From Anaeramoeba flamelloides (lineage: Eukaryota > Metamonada > Anaeramoebidae): a stretch of 64,000 nt of DNA. The first letter of the stretch is position 1. Every line of letters begins with the position of its first letter. The position numbers and the translations under genes are program-made. The stretch spans positions 3,410,001 through 3,474,000 of the forward strand of contig JANTQA010000032.1 of NCBI GenBank assembly GCA_027625915.1. The letters are read 5' to 3'. This document shows, piece by piece, positions 12,191 to 24,492 of this stretch. Under the pieces are notes generated by a model, which did no database searches, had not been told where the DNA came from, and was given only the letters and a program-made list of their open reading frames with translations.

Positions 12191-12405
12191 CAAGTATATT
12201 AAAGATTATAATTTTCATATTTAGTTAAAAAAAAAGTAAATCTAAGCAAAATAATTTTTTGATTTTTTGAAATGATCAAGATCAATTAAAGTATAACCAC
12301 TTAATAATTTTAATCTTTTCAATAATTATAAATAACTAAAACAAAAATATATATAATTATATATATATATATATATATTAAACTAATAGTTTTTAAATTT
12401 TTTAG

Positions 12406-14237
12406 ATGATCTAGATGAAAAATTTGATAAAGAGGTTGATTTAATTAAAATAACTGCAAGTGAAATTGTTTCTATGCCATTTATTAAATTATTAAAATTA
12501 AATTTACCAAAAAAGGATCTATTAATTTCACAAAATGAAAAACAAAAAAGTAATATTTTAAATTCAAGTCCATTAAATCAAGAAAAATCACCCATGGACG
12601 AAAAAAATAAACAAGATCAAAAGAATAATAAAAATAAAAAAAGCAAGAATAAGAATAAGAGTAAGAATAAAAAAAAAAAGCAAAAAAAAAAGCAGAAAAA
12701 AAAGAATAAAAAAAATTATAAAAAAGATGCTCAAATTCAAACCATTGGGATTGGAGACAGCGAATCAAGTGGTGATAGTGAAGAAGAAAGAGAAATACGA
12801 AGAAAGCAAGTTAAAAAAGTCAGATTTAATTTATTTGTTGAAAGCTTTGGGGATAATGAGGATAAACAAGAAAAAAGAAAAAATTTATTAATGAAAAGAA
12901 ATGAAGAACAGCCAGAATTTAAAGAATTTGACAAGCAAAGAAAGGCAGAAGAAAAAAGATATCAAGAATTAATGGAGGAATTAAAAAAGAAGGAAAAGAA
13001 GGAAAAGGAAGAAAAAAGAAAGAAAAGGAAAAAAAAGGATAAAAAAAAAAAAAAAGATAAAAAAAAGAAAAAAAAATCAAACGACTCGTCAGATACATCT
13101 TCTGAAGAGGAAGAAACTTCAAATCAAAATGTTCAGAAAATTAAAAAAAGACAAGTAAGATTTGCACCAGATATAGTTATTTTTGGCTGGGAGCCTGATT
13201 TTGATAATGACAAAATGAATAATGAAAGAAAAACACAAGATTTTGAATCAAAAAGAAAATTACATAACCAAAATGAATACAAGACTTTAGAAGACGAAGA
13301 AGAAACTGAAAAAAGGGATAAAAATAATATTAATAATAAGAAACATGAAAATGAAAATGAAATTCTAGAGGAAGATCCAGACGAAAAAGAAAAAGATATC
13401 GGAACTGGAATGGAAGTTAGTTTTGATGATTTAATGAATGAACTTGATTTTTTGCAAGAAGAAGATAATGTTGATGACGATGATGTTGATGACGATGATG
13501 ATTCTGAAAATAATAAATCAAAAAATCAAAAAAATGATGAAGAAGAAATTTTTCAAATTGATATTAAGCAAATTGAAGAAAAATTAACAAATGAAGAAAC
13601 CCACAGAATTAATTTAATAAATCAAATCATATCATCATTTGACCAATATAAGCAATTCAAGAAAAACTATCAATCATTGATAGTGAAATGGATCTTGAAA
13701 AAGAATTTAAAAAATCATGAAAAAAAGAAAAAAACTGATATTTTATTTGATTCTGGAACTGAATTGAACTTTCAAAAAATAGTTTTAATGTTAAGAATTC
13801 TTATTGCAGAGACAGTTATATTTTCGAAAGAATTCCAACAAATGAACCAGAATAAAAAACCCGAATCGCTTAAAGATTGGGAACCGGTTTTGGAACAGAT
13901 CGAACAGATTGAGGATCTACAGCAGCACCTGCCCCGCTATTCTTCAAATTATATTAGAAATATTTGGAAATGGTCCAAAAATAGAAGAAAATTTTTGAAG
14001 TATGTCCAAGTTTGGAAAGAAAATAAAATTAATATGTCAAATCCTCAAACAGCTTTAAAACTCAAATTAACAGAATTGAAAGGTGTTCTTGATAACATAC
14101 ATGATTTAGAAAGGGAAATTGAAGAAATTTCGGTTAGATCTAATCAAGATGAAGTCTCAAATTTGAAACAAGAAATCCTTGGTTCAAAAAGAATTAACTT
14201 TGCTAGAAGAGGTGAAAAGCATAGCAAATTTAATTAA
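12406..14237 (+). CDS. Lys/Asp-rich coiled-coil protein with two RVxF motifs
   Basis: The frame is open from a splice-acceptor-like 'tttttag' at 12405 to TAA. The first in-frame ATG is 12474 (587 aa). The 22 codons before it ('DDLDEKFDKEVDLIKITASE') look coding, so an upstream exon probably exists; I could not find it. From the ATG: residues 40-85 are a Lys/Asn tract, 160-210 a Lys/Glu helix, and ~330-350 an Asp run. Residues ~370-587 form a helical region with 'NYIRNIWKWSKNRRKFLKYV' and a final heptad-like segment. Two PP1-docking-like motifs sit in similar settings: 'KKVRFNLFVESFG' (V116, F118) and 'RQVRFAPDIVIFG' (V228, F230). In known PP1 regulators, RVxF docks the phosphatase; its use here is inference. 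No catalytic domain seen. Confidence 0.7.
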
Positions 14238-16533
14238 TAATAATTCTCTTTTTTCTTTATATCTTTTCTTTTCTGTTTTTTTTTTTTTTTTTAATTTTTT
14301 TCTTATCTTTTCTGATTCTTTTCTTATCTATTCCTTGTTTTTCTAATCTTTTCCTTGTTTTTCTTTTTTATTATTTTAAATTTTCATTTAACAAATAAAT
14401 TTATTGATGTTTAATGAATGAAAATTTTGTGATTATTTTTATTTTCATTTTAATTTTATTTTTATTTTTCCGGTTTTTTTCAAAATTACAACTATTTGAA
14501 GAAAAAAAAAAATGATTCGTTTTATTTTAACAGAAATTAACTTGCTATTTTTTTTAGTGAAAAAAATAATTTTTAAAAAAAATGAGAGAAAGGAATTTTT
14601 TCATTTGATAAAAGCATTTTCCAAGTTCTTATATCAATTTAAATAATAACAGGTGTTATTCAAAACTAAATAACTTGTAATGAAAAAGTGTAACACTAAA
14701 AGTCTGTAAATTACTTTCAAATAAAGAAATATATATATCCCTTAGCAAACAAAATTGACCGAAATTTTATCAAAGTCTTTAAAAAAGATTTAAAAAGATA
14801 TTGATGTGAATAATTTTTTTTATTTATTTGTCTTTAATCCGGAACTTCATGTTAATTAAAAGTAAAAAAAGTACAAAGATGAAGTAATTATGTAATTGTA
14901 TTTTTTTTGATCTTTGGTAAAAAAAAAATAATTATTTATTTTTACATTTTCTTTAATTATTTTTATTTTTTTTTAAAATTGTTTAAAAAAGAAATTTTAT
15001 AATAATAATAAAAATTAAAAACATAAGGCATTGATTTTATAATAATAACAATCAAAAAATGTTGTTATCTTTATGATAAAAAAAATAAATAAAAAAATAA
15101 ATAAAATTATATATTATTGATAAAATTATATTTTTTTTTGCAAGATAAAATGTAATAAATATTAAATTAAGAATGAAATAAAATTAATTGCTTTCTGCTA
15201 TAATTATTTTTTTTAATCCGAATATTTTTCAAAGATTAATTCAAGTAATAGAAAAGTCATTTAAAATCCAAAAAATGACCAAAAAAAAATCTGAAATAAT
15301 ATATTCATTTAATACCTTTGAATTAATTAAATAAAAAATATTATATAATACACGGTATTCAACTCTAAAAGTTAGAAAAAAATAAAAATTTACTTTTTAC
15401 TATAATTCAAATAACTTATGTAAATCTTTTTTGATAAAAATATTTTTTTTTTTATTTTTACTTTTGTTATTGGTAAAAATTTGAAAAAAAAAATGTTACA
15501 AAACTTGATTTTTATCTACCTAAATAATAAGATATTTAAAAATAGTTTTTTATTGGATCTTATTCTTTGATTTTATCGTTTGGTTGATTTCTGGATTTTA
15601 AAAGGGAAAAATTAGAAAATTTTATAAATTAAAAAAAAATCGAACATTAATTTGACAAGGGTCATTAGTTAAATTATCAAAATTTAAAAGATATTAGTTG
15701 AAAACTCTATTAAAATTAAATCATAATAAATATAATTTTTCTTAAATTTTATTTATTTTAATTTTAATAATATCAATTTATAATAAAACAATAATCTTTA
15801 TTAATTTTTTTTAACAATAATATTTGTTTTATTTAAATGTTGGTTTATTGTTTCTATCCTATTTGGGTTCCAAATATTGACATTTATGAGTAAAACTTTG
15901 AATTAAAATCAATTTTCCTCTTTAAAACATCTTAAATCGTAATTTTTTTTCTTTACTAATTGTTTTTCCTTTTTTCTGTTTATATTTTATTTTTCTAATA
16001 TTTGATGAATATAAATACAAAAAATACTAATACTAATTAAATCCACAGATTATTCATCATCAATATATTTTGCATATTGTAGACAAAAAAAAATATATTG
16101 TTACTCTGTATCAGAAATTTTCATTCAGCAAATAATCTTCAAGTTCAGAATGTATTACCGATGATTTGGAAAATTTAACTAAAAATATATAAAATTAATA
16201 TGATTTTTCGTTTGGTATTCACATTAAAAAAATAATAAAAAGATCACAATTTAATTTTATTTACTGAGCTATCAAAAATAAAAATTCATTTTAAAACTCT
16301 AATCATTTAATGTGGATTTGTACCGAACTCAAAGAGTGACTTGAAATCAAATGGGTTTTATTGATTTCTTTTTTTTTTTGATTGACAAAATTTATATAAA
16401 AATAAAAATTACAAGTATCACATTGACAAAAAATTAAAACAAAAAAAAAGTTAAAGAATTTTCTATTTCAACAAAATCAAATTCTTATAAAAAATACTTG
16501 GTTCTTATTTTAATTTCCGAAGGGTTCAATTTC
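14238..16533. other. AT-rich spacer, nothing recognised
   Basis: About 2.3 kb of AT-rich sequence full of A and T runs. It begins with a long T-rich tract just after the stop codon, as expected for a 3' end. No frame, RNA or clear repeat was recognised. Confidence 0.6.
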
Positions 16534-16738
16534 TTTAAAGTCGATTCTACTTTTAAAGCACAAACTTTCAACAAAATTTAAGGCTCAAAAAAATCTCAAA
16601 TTAAGGAACAAAATTTGTAATTTTTTTTTTTTAAAATTTATTTTATTAGAATATGAAATTTTGTACCTTAATTTGAGATTTTTTTTGTACCTTAAATTTT
16701 GTTGAAAATTTTTGCCTTAAAAGTAGAACTAACTGTAA
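16534..16738. mobile_element. Palindromic MITE family A, copy 1
   Basis: About 200 bp that fold almost completely on themselves. The left half has 'cttttaaagcacaaactttc' and 'tctcaaattaaggaac'; the right half has 'accttaatttgagat' and 'gccttaaaagtagaac'. Two further copies are at 17118-17315 and 40571-40775. No coding capacity. Confidence 0.75.
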
Positions 16739-17117
16739 TTTAAAAAAAATTTTTTTATTTTATCACAAGACCACTTTAATTTGATTTAATCAAAATTGTA
16801 GTTATTTGGTAACATTCTAAATTAAACGTGTTGTGTTTTGTAATAACCCCATTTGGATAAAAATAAATTATTTGAAAAATGAAAAAAAAAAAAAAAATGA
16901 AGATAAAAATTTTAGAGATTACAAAAAAAAGCTAAAGAGTGACACCACAAAGCAAAGGCAATTATTTTGAAAATTTGATTTCACAACCATTCAAAGGGGA
17001 AATTGAGTTACGCTCTTTGTCACTCCGTCAAACAATACATTTTTTTGATTATTGATTTTTGGGGATCGATAGCACACCATACATTGGTTCTTTTTAAATT
17101 ATAATGTGGTACAATTA

Positions 17118-17315
17118 GTTTCAAATTTAAGGTACAAACTTTCAACCAAATTTAGCTAGAAACATAAAAATCTCAAATTAAGGCACAAAATTTGGAATTT
17201 GAATTTTTACAATTTATTTTACTAGAATCTGAATTTTGTGCCTTAATTTGAGATTTTTATTGTGCCTTAAATTTCGTTGAAGTTTGTGTCTTAAAAGTGG
17301 AACTGACTTTAAACA
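17118..17315. mobile_element. Palindromic MITE family A, copy 2
   Basis: Same layout as copy 1. The left arm has 'aaggtacaaactttcaacc' and 'tctcaaattaaggcac'; the right arm has 'gtgccttaatttgagat' and 'cttaaaagtggaactgac'. It lies 380 bp from copy 1. Confidence 0.75.
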
Positions 17316-17518
17316 CAAATAATAGATTACAAAAAATTTTTTATGCTTCAGAAAATTGTTTTTCACAGTAATAAATGCATCCTAAGGTTTTTATTTTTTG
17401 ATTTATATAAAATGTAAAAAAATAAGTTGCTTAAATCTTCTAATTTAAATTTTGAATTTGTGAAATTTCCATTTAAAATCGATTTTATATATTAATAATT
17501 GTTTTTTTTTTTTGATTT

Positions 17519-18592
17519 TTTATTACTTTTTTCAGACAATCTCATAATGCCTTGTCAAATATAAAATCCTTAAATTCCAAAATCCCTGCAGTTCAATTTG
17601 TTTGATCAATTAACAATGTTAGTAAAACTTTTAAAAAAATATTCCTATATGGAAGATAAATTATAAAAATAATGGGTAACTATTAAAAGTTCTAATTGTG
17701 ATATTATTTAAATGTTAAAAATATATTAATTTTAGTCCTTTGGTAAATGTAGAAATCAAAAAAATAACAAAAATAAAAAAAAAAATCTAAAATTTGATAA
17801 TTATCAAGGTTGAATGATAAATTTCTGAAAAAAAATATCTATTATTAGTATTATTATTATTATTATTATTTAATACATATATAAAATCTGAGTATATGAT
17901 ACTGGATCTTTTCTTTTGTAATGTTTTGAAAATTTTAAATTTCAATGAGCTAACTTCGAGGTGATAATTTTATTTTCTGATCGTTTTCATTCAATTACAT
18001 TGGGTGCCAGTTTTAAGTAACAACTTTGGTTTCACTTATAAACTTAAAATATTAAATTTTGGCACAAATTTTGGTAAATTTATTTTTACCTAAATTATAT
18101 TACAAAATGCTACTGTGTCTACTGAAATTTGGGATTTTTTGTATATTAAAAATATTTTTCATGTTTATTTGGTAAAAGTGGTATCTGTTGTGATGTAAAT
18201 TGAAAATAATAAAACACCTTTCTTGAATTTGAATATCTTTTAAATTTTTAATTGTTAAAAAGGATTTAGATTTTATAATTTTATCAATAAATAATTTATT
18301 TTAGTTTCAAGTTATTTTCTCAATTAATTTTGAAGATTTTTGTGATTTTTTTGATTTCTACATTTACCAAAGGACTAAAATTAATATATTTTTTAACATT
18401 TAAATAATATCACAATTAGAACTTTTAATAGTTACCCATTATTTTTATAATTTATCTTCCATATAGGAATATTTTTTTAAAAGTTTTACTAACATTGTTA
18501 ATTGATCAAACAAATTGAACTGCAGGGATTTTGGAATTTAAGGATTTTATATTTGACAAGGCTTTATGAGATTTTCTGATAAAAGTAATAAA
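17519..18592. mobile_element. 1.07-kb foldback element
   Basis: The left arm (17519-17762) and right arm (18347-18592) are ~240-bp near-perfect inverted repeats. Landmarks are 'tcccctgcagttc'-like sequence at ~17585 facing 'gaactgcaggga' at ~18520, and 'aaatgtagaaatcaaaa' at the inner end. The 580-bp centre is AT-rich and non-coding. Outer ends carry 'ttattactttt'/'aaaagtaataa'. A non-autonomous DNA element is likely; the superfamily is unknown. Confidence 0.75.
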
Positions 18593-19452
18593 AAAAAAAG
18601 AAAGGAAAGAAATGTGTGAAAGTTTGTTTTTTAAAACTAAATAAGAAAATAAATAGTAAAATTTAAAAAGAAAATAATGACTGATACGTTTAAATATTAT
18701 TATTGAGAAAATATATAATTCTGTTTGAATATTATTTGAATCATAAAGTGAAACATTATTGAAAAATAATTTTAGATTTCAATAATAAAAAAATAAAAAA
18801 AAATAATTTTTAATGTTTTATATATGTCCCTAGGAACCAAAAAACACTAAAAATGAAAAACTGATCAAATACTTTCCATTAATACAATTAAAAAAACAAA
18901 ATGATAATATAAAAATAAATAAAGTTTCAATTTAACTTTTTCTGGAAAACTTTTTTTGCCAAAATCATTGAATTCACACTTGAAATTATGTCTATTTTTA
19001 GATTCAGTCTCTTGTTTAAACTCATTTACTAAAATAAATTCTAAATTATGGGAATTTTCTTTTCACAAAAGGCACTAATTTGGTCCTCAAATGTTTTTTT
19101 TAGTTTTAAATTGTAAAATTAAAAAAAAGTTAAACTAAAAGGATAAACTCTCTGGAAAAGCATTCTAATTTAATATATTAACTTATTCTTTGATTTCAAA
19201 CTTTTCTCAACCCCAATTTTTCAAAAAAAAAATAAAAAAGTGCACAGTAATTTCAAAAAATAATTTTGATATTCAAAAGTTGAGAGTGTTTTTATTCTAA
19301 AAAAAAATATCCCAGTGGTTAATTGAATTAAGTATGAAACTTAGTTTTCGAAAAATATTAATCAGAAAAAAATAGTGCTTAATTGTATTAAGGACATATC
19401 AAATATTTTTAATTGTTAAATTTAAAAGTTTGAATTGATGAAAATTGTTTAA
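18593..19452. other. Spacer 3' of the Rab gene
   Basis: AT-rich sequence with no frame or repeat that I can name. It contains the 3' flank of the minus-strand Rab gene. Confidence 0.5.
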
Positions 19453-20833
19453 TTAACAACAACCACTCTTATCTTTTTTTCCTTTATTTTTTAAATCAAT
19501 TCTTTCTTCATTACCTTGTTCTTCATTTTCGTTTGAATCAAATAATTGTTTTTTGATCATTTCTGTGAGTTGCATGAAAGATTCGTTGACATTCATGTTA
19601 CTTTTAGCTGAGGTTTCAAAGAAAGGTATTCCGTACTCTGCAGCAAGTTGCTCTCCACGAGATGTTTCAACAACCTTTTCTTCTGTTAAATCGGCCTTAT
19701 TTGCAATTAACATTTTACACACATTTTCACTTGCGTTGGTTTCAATGTTTTTAATCCAATTTCGAACATTTAAAAAGCTTTTTTCATTTGACACATCATA
19801 GACAAGCATAATCCCATGTGCTCCTCGGTAATAGGCTATATGGAGAATTCAGGATTTTAATTTTTAAAACAGACAGATTAAGAAAGGTGAGTTTTATTTA
19901 GGTATGATGTGATTTGAAATGAATGAGAACGATCAAAAATAAGGAACAAAAAATAATTCAATAAAAAAAAAAGAAAAAAAAAAGAAAAAGAAAATATTTG
20001 TAAAAAAAAAAAAAAAAAAAGAAAAAGAAAAAGAAAAAGAAATAAGAATTACCTGTTGTAATTGTTCTAAAACGTTCTTGACCAGCAGTATCCTTTAGAA
20101 AGTGTTTTATTGGTATTTGTTAGATGTTATAAGTTTGGTTAATGTTATTTATTTCATTCATAAAAAACCTTTATTCTTTTCCATTCAAAATAAAAAAAAA
20201 CGAAAATCAAAAAATCAAAAAGAAAAAAGAAAAAATCAAAAAGAATCTTACCCAAATTTGAATTTTGACTTTTTTACCATCCATTTCAACATTTTTAATT
20301 TTAAAATCAATCCTAATAACAAAAAATTGTAAATTGGTTGAAGATTAAACATACAATTTCAGAGAAGAAGAAAAAAAAAAAATAAAACAAACAAAGAAAA
20401 AATTTAAATAGGTGCTTATTGAATGAAATAAAAATAAAATAAAGAAAAAAAGAAAAATAACAAACCCAATTGTTGTGATAAAACTTGGTGTAAAGCTGTC
20501 TTCCTATTCGAATTCAGAATTGATTAGTTTTTTGGTTTGGAATTTAAAGATATCAGTTCAGATTTTGCTCGATTCAGCCTACAATAAAAAAAAAAAAAAA
20601 AAAAAAATTGAAAACAAACAACAAAACGTAGCAACAAACTACTTTTACCAACACCTATCGAAAGTAAATTTTAGAAAGGAGTTGTGAAGAAGATTAGGAA
20701 TTAAAAAAAGAAGAGAAAGTTGATTTAGTTGTTTCTGTTCCAAAAAACATCGTTTTTTGTTTGGTATTTGAAATTTACCAGAGTCGCCAATAAGTAAAAG
20801 TTTGACTAAGTAATCATATTTTTGATTAGACAT
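19453..20833 (-). CDS. Rab8/Rab1-type small GTPase, six exons (203 aa)
   Basis: Exons on the minus strand: 20833-20779, 20654-20620, 20503-20466, 20312-20252, 20092-20053 and 19835-19453 (TAA). All junctions are GT..AG and in phase. Motifs: P-loop GDSGVGKS (16-23); switch I '[13 protein letters not shown]'; WDTAGQE (63-69), with the active-site Gln68; NKAD (122-125) and TSAK (151-154) for guanine binding; C-terminal GCC for double prenylation. 'GIDFKIK' and '[16 protein letters not shown]' place it in the Rab8/Rab10/Rab1/Sec4 group. These Rabs drive secretory vesicle transport to Golgi and plasma membrane. All catalytic elements are present, so it should be active. The end of exon 2 could be 20623 or 20620; 20620 keeps the usual spacing between the P-loop helix and switch I. 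Which Rab subgroup it joins needs a tree. Confidence 0.95.
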
Positions 20834-21824
20834 TTGAAGGTGTTCAAAAAAAGTTAAACAAAGATTTGAAAAAATGAAAGTAGTTATGTTTGAAAATTTC
20901 TAGAGTCAAGTCAAAGAAAATTTGGTTATGACATTAAATTTACAAATTGGGTCTCTTAAAAAAATAGTACACGTGTATTAGTTAACTTTAAAAATATTTA
21001 GTTTTGAAAATTTCCAAATAATTCTGTCCAAAAATCCCAAGCAAAAAGTCATGTTTTTTGAAAACACTGTTGATAAAATGGAAACAATGTTGGAAAATTT
21101 TTGGTTCCTTTGTCAATTTTAGGTTTTTTTACATTATTTGAGAATCAAGCATTTTAACATTTCATAAGATAAGAAACTTTGTAGGTTTTCAAAACAGAAT
21201 GTGTAAAGAACATTTTTAAAATTTGGGTTCAAGATTTACATGAGAGGAAATTGAACGAAAAATTTTTTACAGAATTTATAAGGAAAGCACACGGTTGAAA
21301 CAAAATTTTGAAGTAAAGAATTTTGTTTTTGATCTTGTTGATAAGTGTACGAATTTACACCACCTCAATGCTTTAAAACCTAAAAATTAAGTAATTAGTT
21401 CTGTCACCTTGAAATAATTCACTTGAAAGGTTTTTCGATAATCATTAGATTCTTCAAATTGAGTCCTTGTTTTTTCTTCCATTTTGATGATAAATAAAAA
21501 ATTATATTGAAAAAATGAATGAATTAACTTTTTCACCAAATACAAGTGCAACAAAGTTTTCTAATTTACCCTTAAATAAGATAAAGGTGTTTATTTGTTA
21601 AAATGTCAATTATAACCTTTATGACTTCAACAATTTAAATTTGACAAAGGCTTTTAATTTGCAATTTAATATGAATAATATTTTGAATGTAAATCTTTTT
21701 TCAATCATTCTATTTTCTTTTTGTTTAAGATTCTTGGTTCATCTAATATTCACAAGTGCATACACAACAATAAAATGACAATCAAATCAATAGAGAGGAC
21801 CAATTACAATTTTTTCTCATAACC
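20834..21824. other. Spacer 5' of the Rab gene
   Basis: Contains the presumed Rab promoter region (minus strand), without a recognisable motif. Nothing else seen. Confidence 0.45.
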
Positions 21825-22526
21825 CACTACAAGGAAAATTTAAATACCTAAAATTAAAGTTAGCCAAAACTATACATTGGATTTCAGTTATACTTCTTTT
21901 ATAAATTATTTTTTCAAAGTTATCATAATTTTATGTAATAAAAAAAGGATAGCTATTAATCTCTTGAAAATCTGAATACCCCCCTTTTCAAAAATACCGA
22001 CTTTTGAAAAAAACACCTATTTTCAGGGTATTTTTTTATTGAAAAAAGTTGAAATGAATTAATTTTTGATTGAACATTAAGATTGAAAAAAGAATATATG
22101 TTAAAGCAATTTGCAGAAAACAATCGGGAACGTATATAAAAACTCAAACATGGAAAAAAATAAAATGATAAAAAATATTCCAAAAACAGATAAAATATCA
22201 GATTTTCAATTTAATTTAGCAATATCTTTTGATTGAAATATTTTGTGCTATTTTCAAATTGAAAAATATGTTTCCTTTTATACTATTAAAAAAATACTTG
22301 AAAATTATCTCTCTACTAAGTCAATTAAAAAAATTCAAAAATTTTACAATTAAAAATGAAAAAAATATTACTGAAAAATTTCATTTTTTTTTTCAATTCC
22401 TATTAATATCTATTAAAGTTGTAAACCTCATTGAAAATTGTTATGTTTAATAATGTTTATTATATGAGTGTATTTCAAAAATACAAAATTTAGAGATTTT
22501 TTTTTGAAACAATTTTCCTTGTAGTG
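21825..22526. mobile_element. Non-autonomous element with CACTA-type ends, copy 1
   Basis: Bounded by 'cactacaaggaaaat' and its complement 'attttccttgtagtg'. The 702-bp element is nearly identical to 59171-59873 across its whole length. The end sequence matches the 'CACTACAAG' termini of EnSpm/CACTA transposons, but I see no transposase and no clear 3-bp target-site duplication. The right end is followed by extra 'tagtg' units. Short frames inside are shared by both copies and look accidental. Confidence 0.75.
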
Positions 22527-23941
22527 TAGTGTAGTGAGTGGCACAAATTTTCCATGGTTTTTACTTTTGATCCATTGCGAAAATTTAACCAGCAGAAAAT
22601 ATTGAATGAAATGTATAAATAGAAGAAATAAATAAATAGGCAGATAACAACAAATAAACAAGAAACAGGGTTCTTTAACTACTATTTGAAGTAAAATAAA
22701 TTGAACAAATTTTTCATTCAACTTTCCAAAAAAAGATTTCCAAAATCAATATATTTCAAATTTTAAATTTTGAAAAAAAGCTTAAATTATTAATTTTCCT
22801 TTTAAGAAATCTATAATTTGGTGATTTATTTTAATTCTTGAGAAGTGTGTTTTTTTTGGAAAACTGAATGAACATTTTTGATCTTTTTATTTTGCAATTC
22901 ACAGTAAATTTTTCAAAAAAATTCGGAAGATATTGAATGATTATATTACAATTTTTTTAAAAAAAAATGCAAAAAGATCATTTTTTGAATTTTTATATAA
23001 AAGTCATTTTATCTCAAAATATTTTATGATTATAATCAAAATTTTGAAGCAAAAGCATTTAATATTTTTGAATCTTTTACATTAATCAAAGGTATAGCCT
23101 CGAAAGTCAATTTAAATCTGAACCAAGGATTTATTTATGCGTTATCCGATCTTCCAAGACTGAAGACTGAAAAAAAAACTATGAGCTAAATGTTTTTAAT
23201 AGGTCAAAAGTAGTTGATATAGTACTTTACACCACTGTGGAAACTTTTCATTCAAGAAATTGATAAAATTTTCACTTCATTTTCGATTTTTTTACCAGCC
23301 TGGTTAGAGTTTTCAAAGAAACCTATTGGGATTTGTATTTTTTTTAAAAGAAAATGAAAATATCAAAAAGTAAGGAACTTTTTTATGTTTACAATATGTA
23401 AAATAACCCACGTTTTTTATTTTGTTCCCTACCAAATGTTATAAGTGATTATTTTGGAATATTTATTGAAATAATTGTTGTTTTTCAGGTTGTACTTTGT
23501 GGTAATTTTGAATAATTGTGGTTTTTTTCTTTTATGTATTGGAGTCCATCTTAACGTGATTATTAATGTTTGAATTTTTCATTTTCTTGGGTGGCTTAAT
23601 ATATTAAAAGAATATTTTGTATTAAAAAAGAGTTTTTGGATTGACAAAAAAGAAATTATATATATATATATAAAATTATTTTCCATTTTATTTTTGAATA
23701 TATTTTCAGTTTTTTTAAAAAAAAGTTAGTTTTTCAAAATAAAGATTCACAAATGTAAGTGGACGATTTCAAGTTCATGATTTTGATAAAACACAAAAAA
23801 CATATTTGTGACAATAATTTTCAAAAAATAAACAACCACTTTAACAAAAAAAAAATCAATAATTATTTATTTTCATAACTTTTATATTTTTTTTACAATC
23901 TCAATTAGATCACAAAACATAGGTTATTTAAAATTATAAAC
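22527..23941. other. AT-rich spacer
   Basis: No gene recognised. The frame at 22428-22721 on the minus strand overlaps the end of the CACTA-type element and has no protein-like features. Confidence 0.5.
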
Positions 23942-24492
23942 TATTTTTCAGTCAAAGCGATCCAGTTTTATTTGGGAAATATAACACTTTTATGGGTTTA
24001 ATTCATTATTCTTCTCAAACTAAAATTTCAATTTTTAGATCAAAATCATTTTTTCTCATTTTTGTAAAAATTTTTTTTTTTTACTTAATAACTTTTTTTT
24101 TGTATTTTTTTCTCTTTTTTTCTTTTTTGTTTTTTTTTTAAAAATTAAATTTGAAAAAAAATGCTTGAAACTTGAAAATAATATTCAGAAAAGTTATATT
24201 TTGCATGTTCTTTTAAAATTCATACATTTACAAGTAAAAAATGCTATTTTCAACAATTTTAATTTCCTAAAGAAATTGAGAATTTTGTAGGAGATGTTTC
24301 TAATAAAAGGGAACCAAAAAATATTTTAACCTTTTTTTTAACTTGTAATTTATTTTTTCGTATTTTTTTATGATTATCAACTCTAAAACGAATTTTATTA
24401 TTTCTCGAATTTCTAAACAATCTAAGTTAAGTTGATTCTTAAAAATATAGTTGAATTTTTCATTTTTAGCTGTGCGACTTTGAGTAAAATGG
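23942..24492. mobile_element. TIR element family F, copy 1
   Basis: Left end 'ctatttttcagtcaaagcg' faces right end 'gtgcgactttgagtaaaat'. The interior is T-rich and non-coding. A better-preserved relative lies at 28264-28968 and a degenerate one near 36680-36960, which shares 'aaaatttcaattttt' and 'gatcaaaatc' segments. Confidence 0.5.

Noticed and set aside
12355-12380. (TA)n run as a regulatory element
   Set aside because: Similar runs occur in several spacers and MITE borders; nothing ties this one to regulation.
6863-12405. RhoGAP gene continuing into the Lys/Asp-rich gene
   Set aside because: Both have similar acidic 'QIQT' stretches, but exon phases do not match and 5.5 kb of repeats lie between.
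22229-22450. 73-codon frame within the CACTA-type element
   Set aside because: It starts on a non-ATG codon and reads AT-rich element sequence, without features of a transposase.
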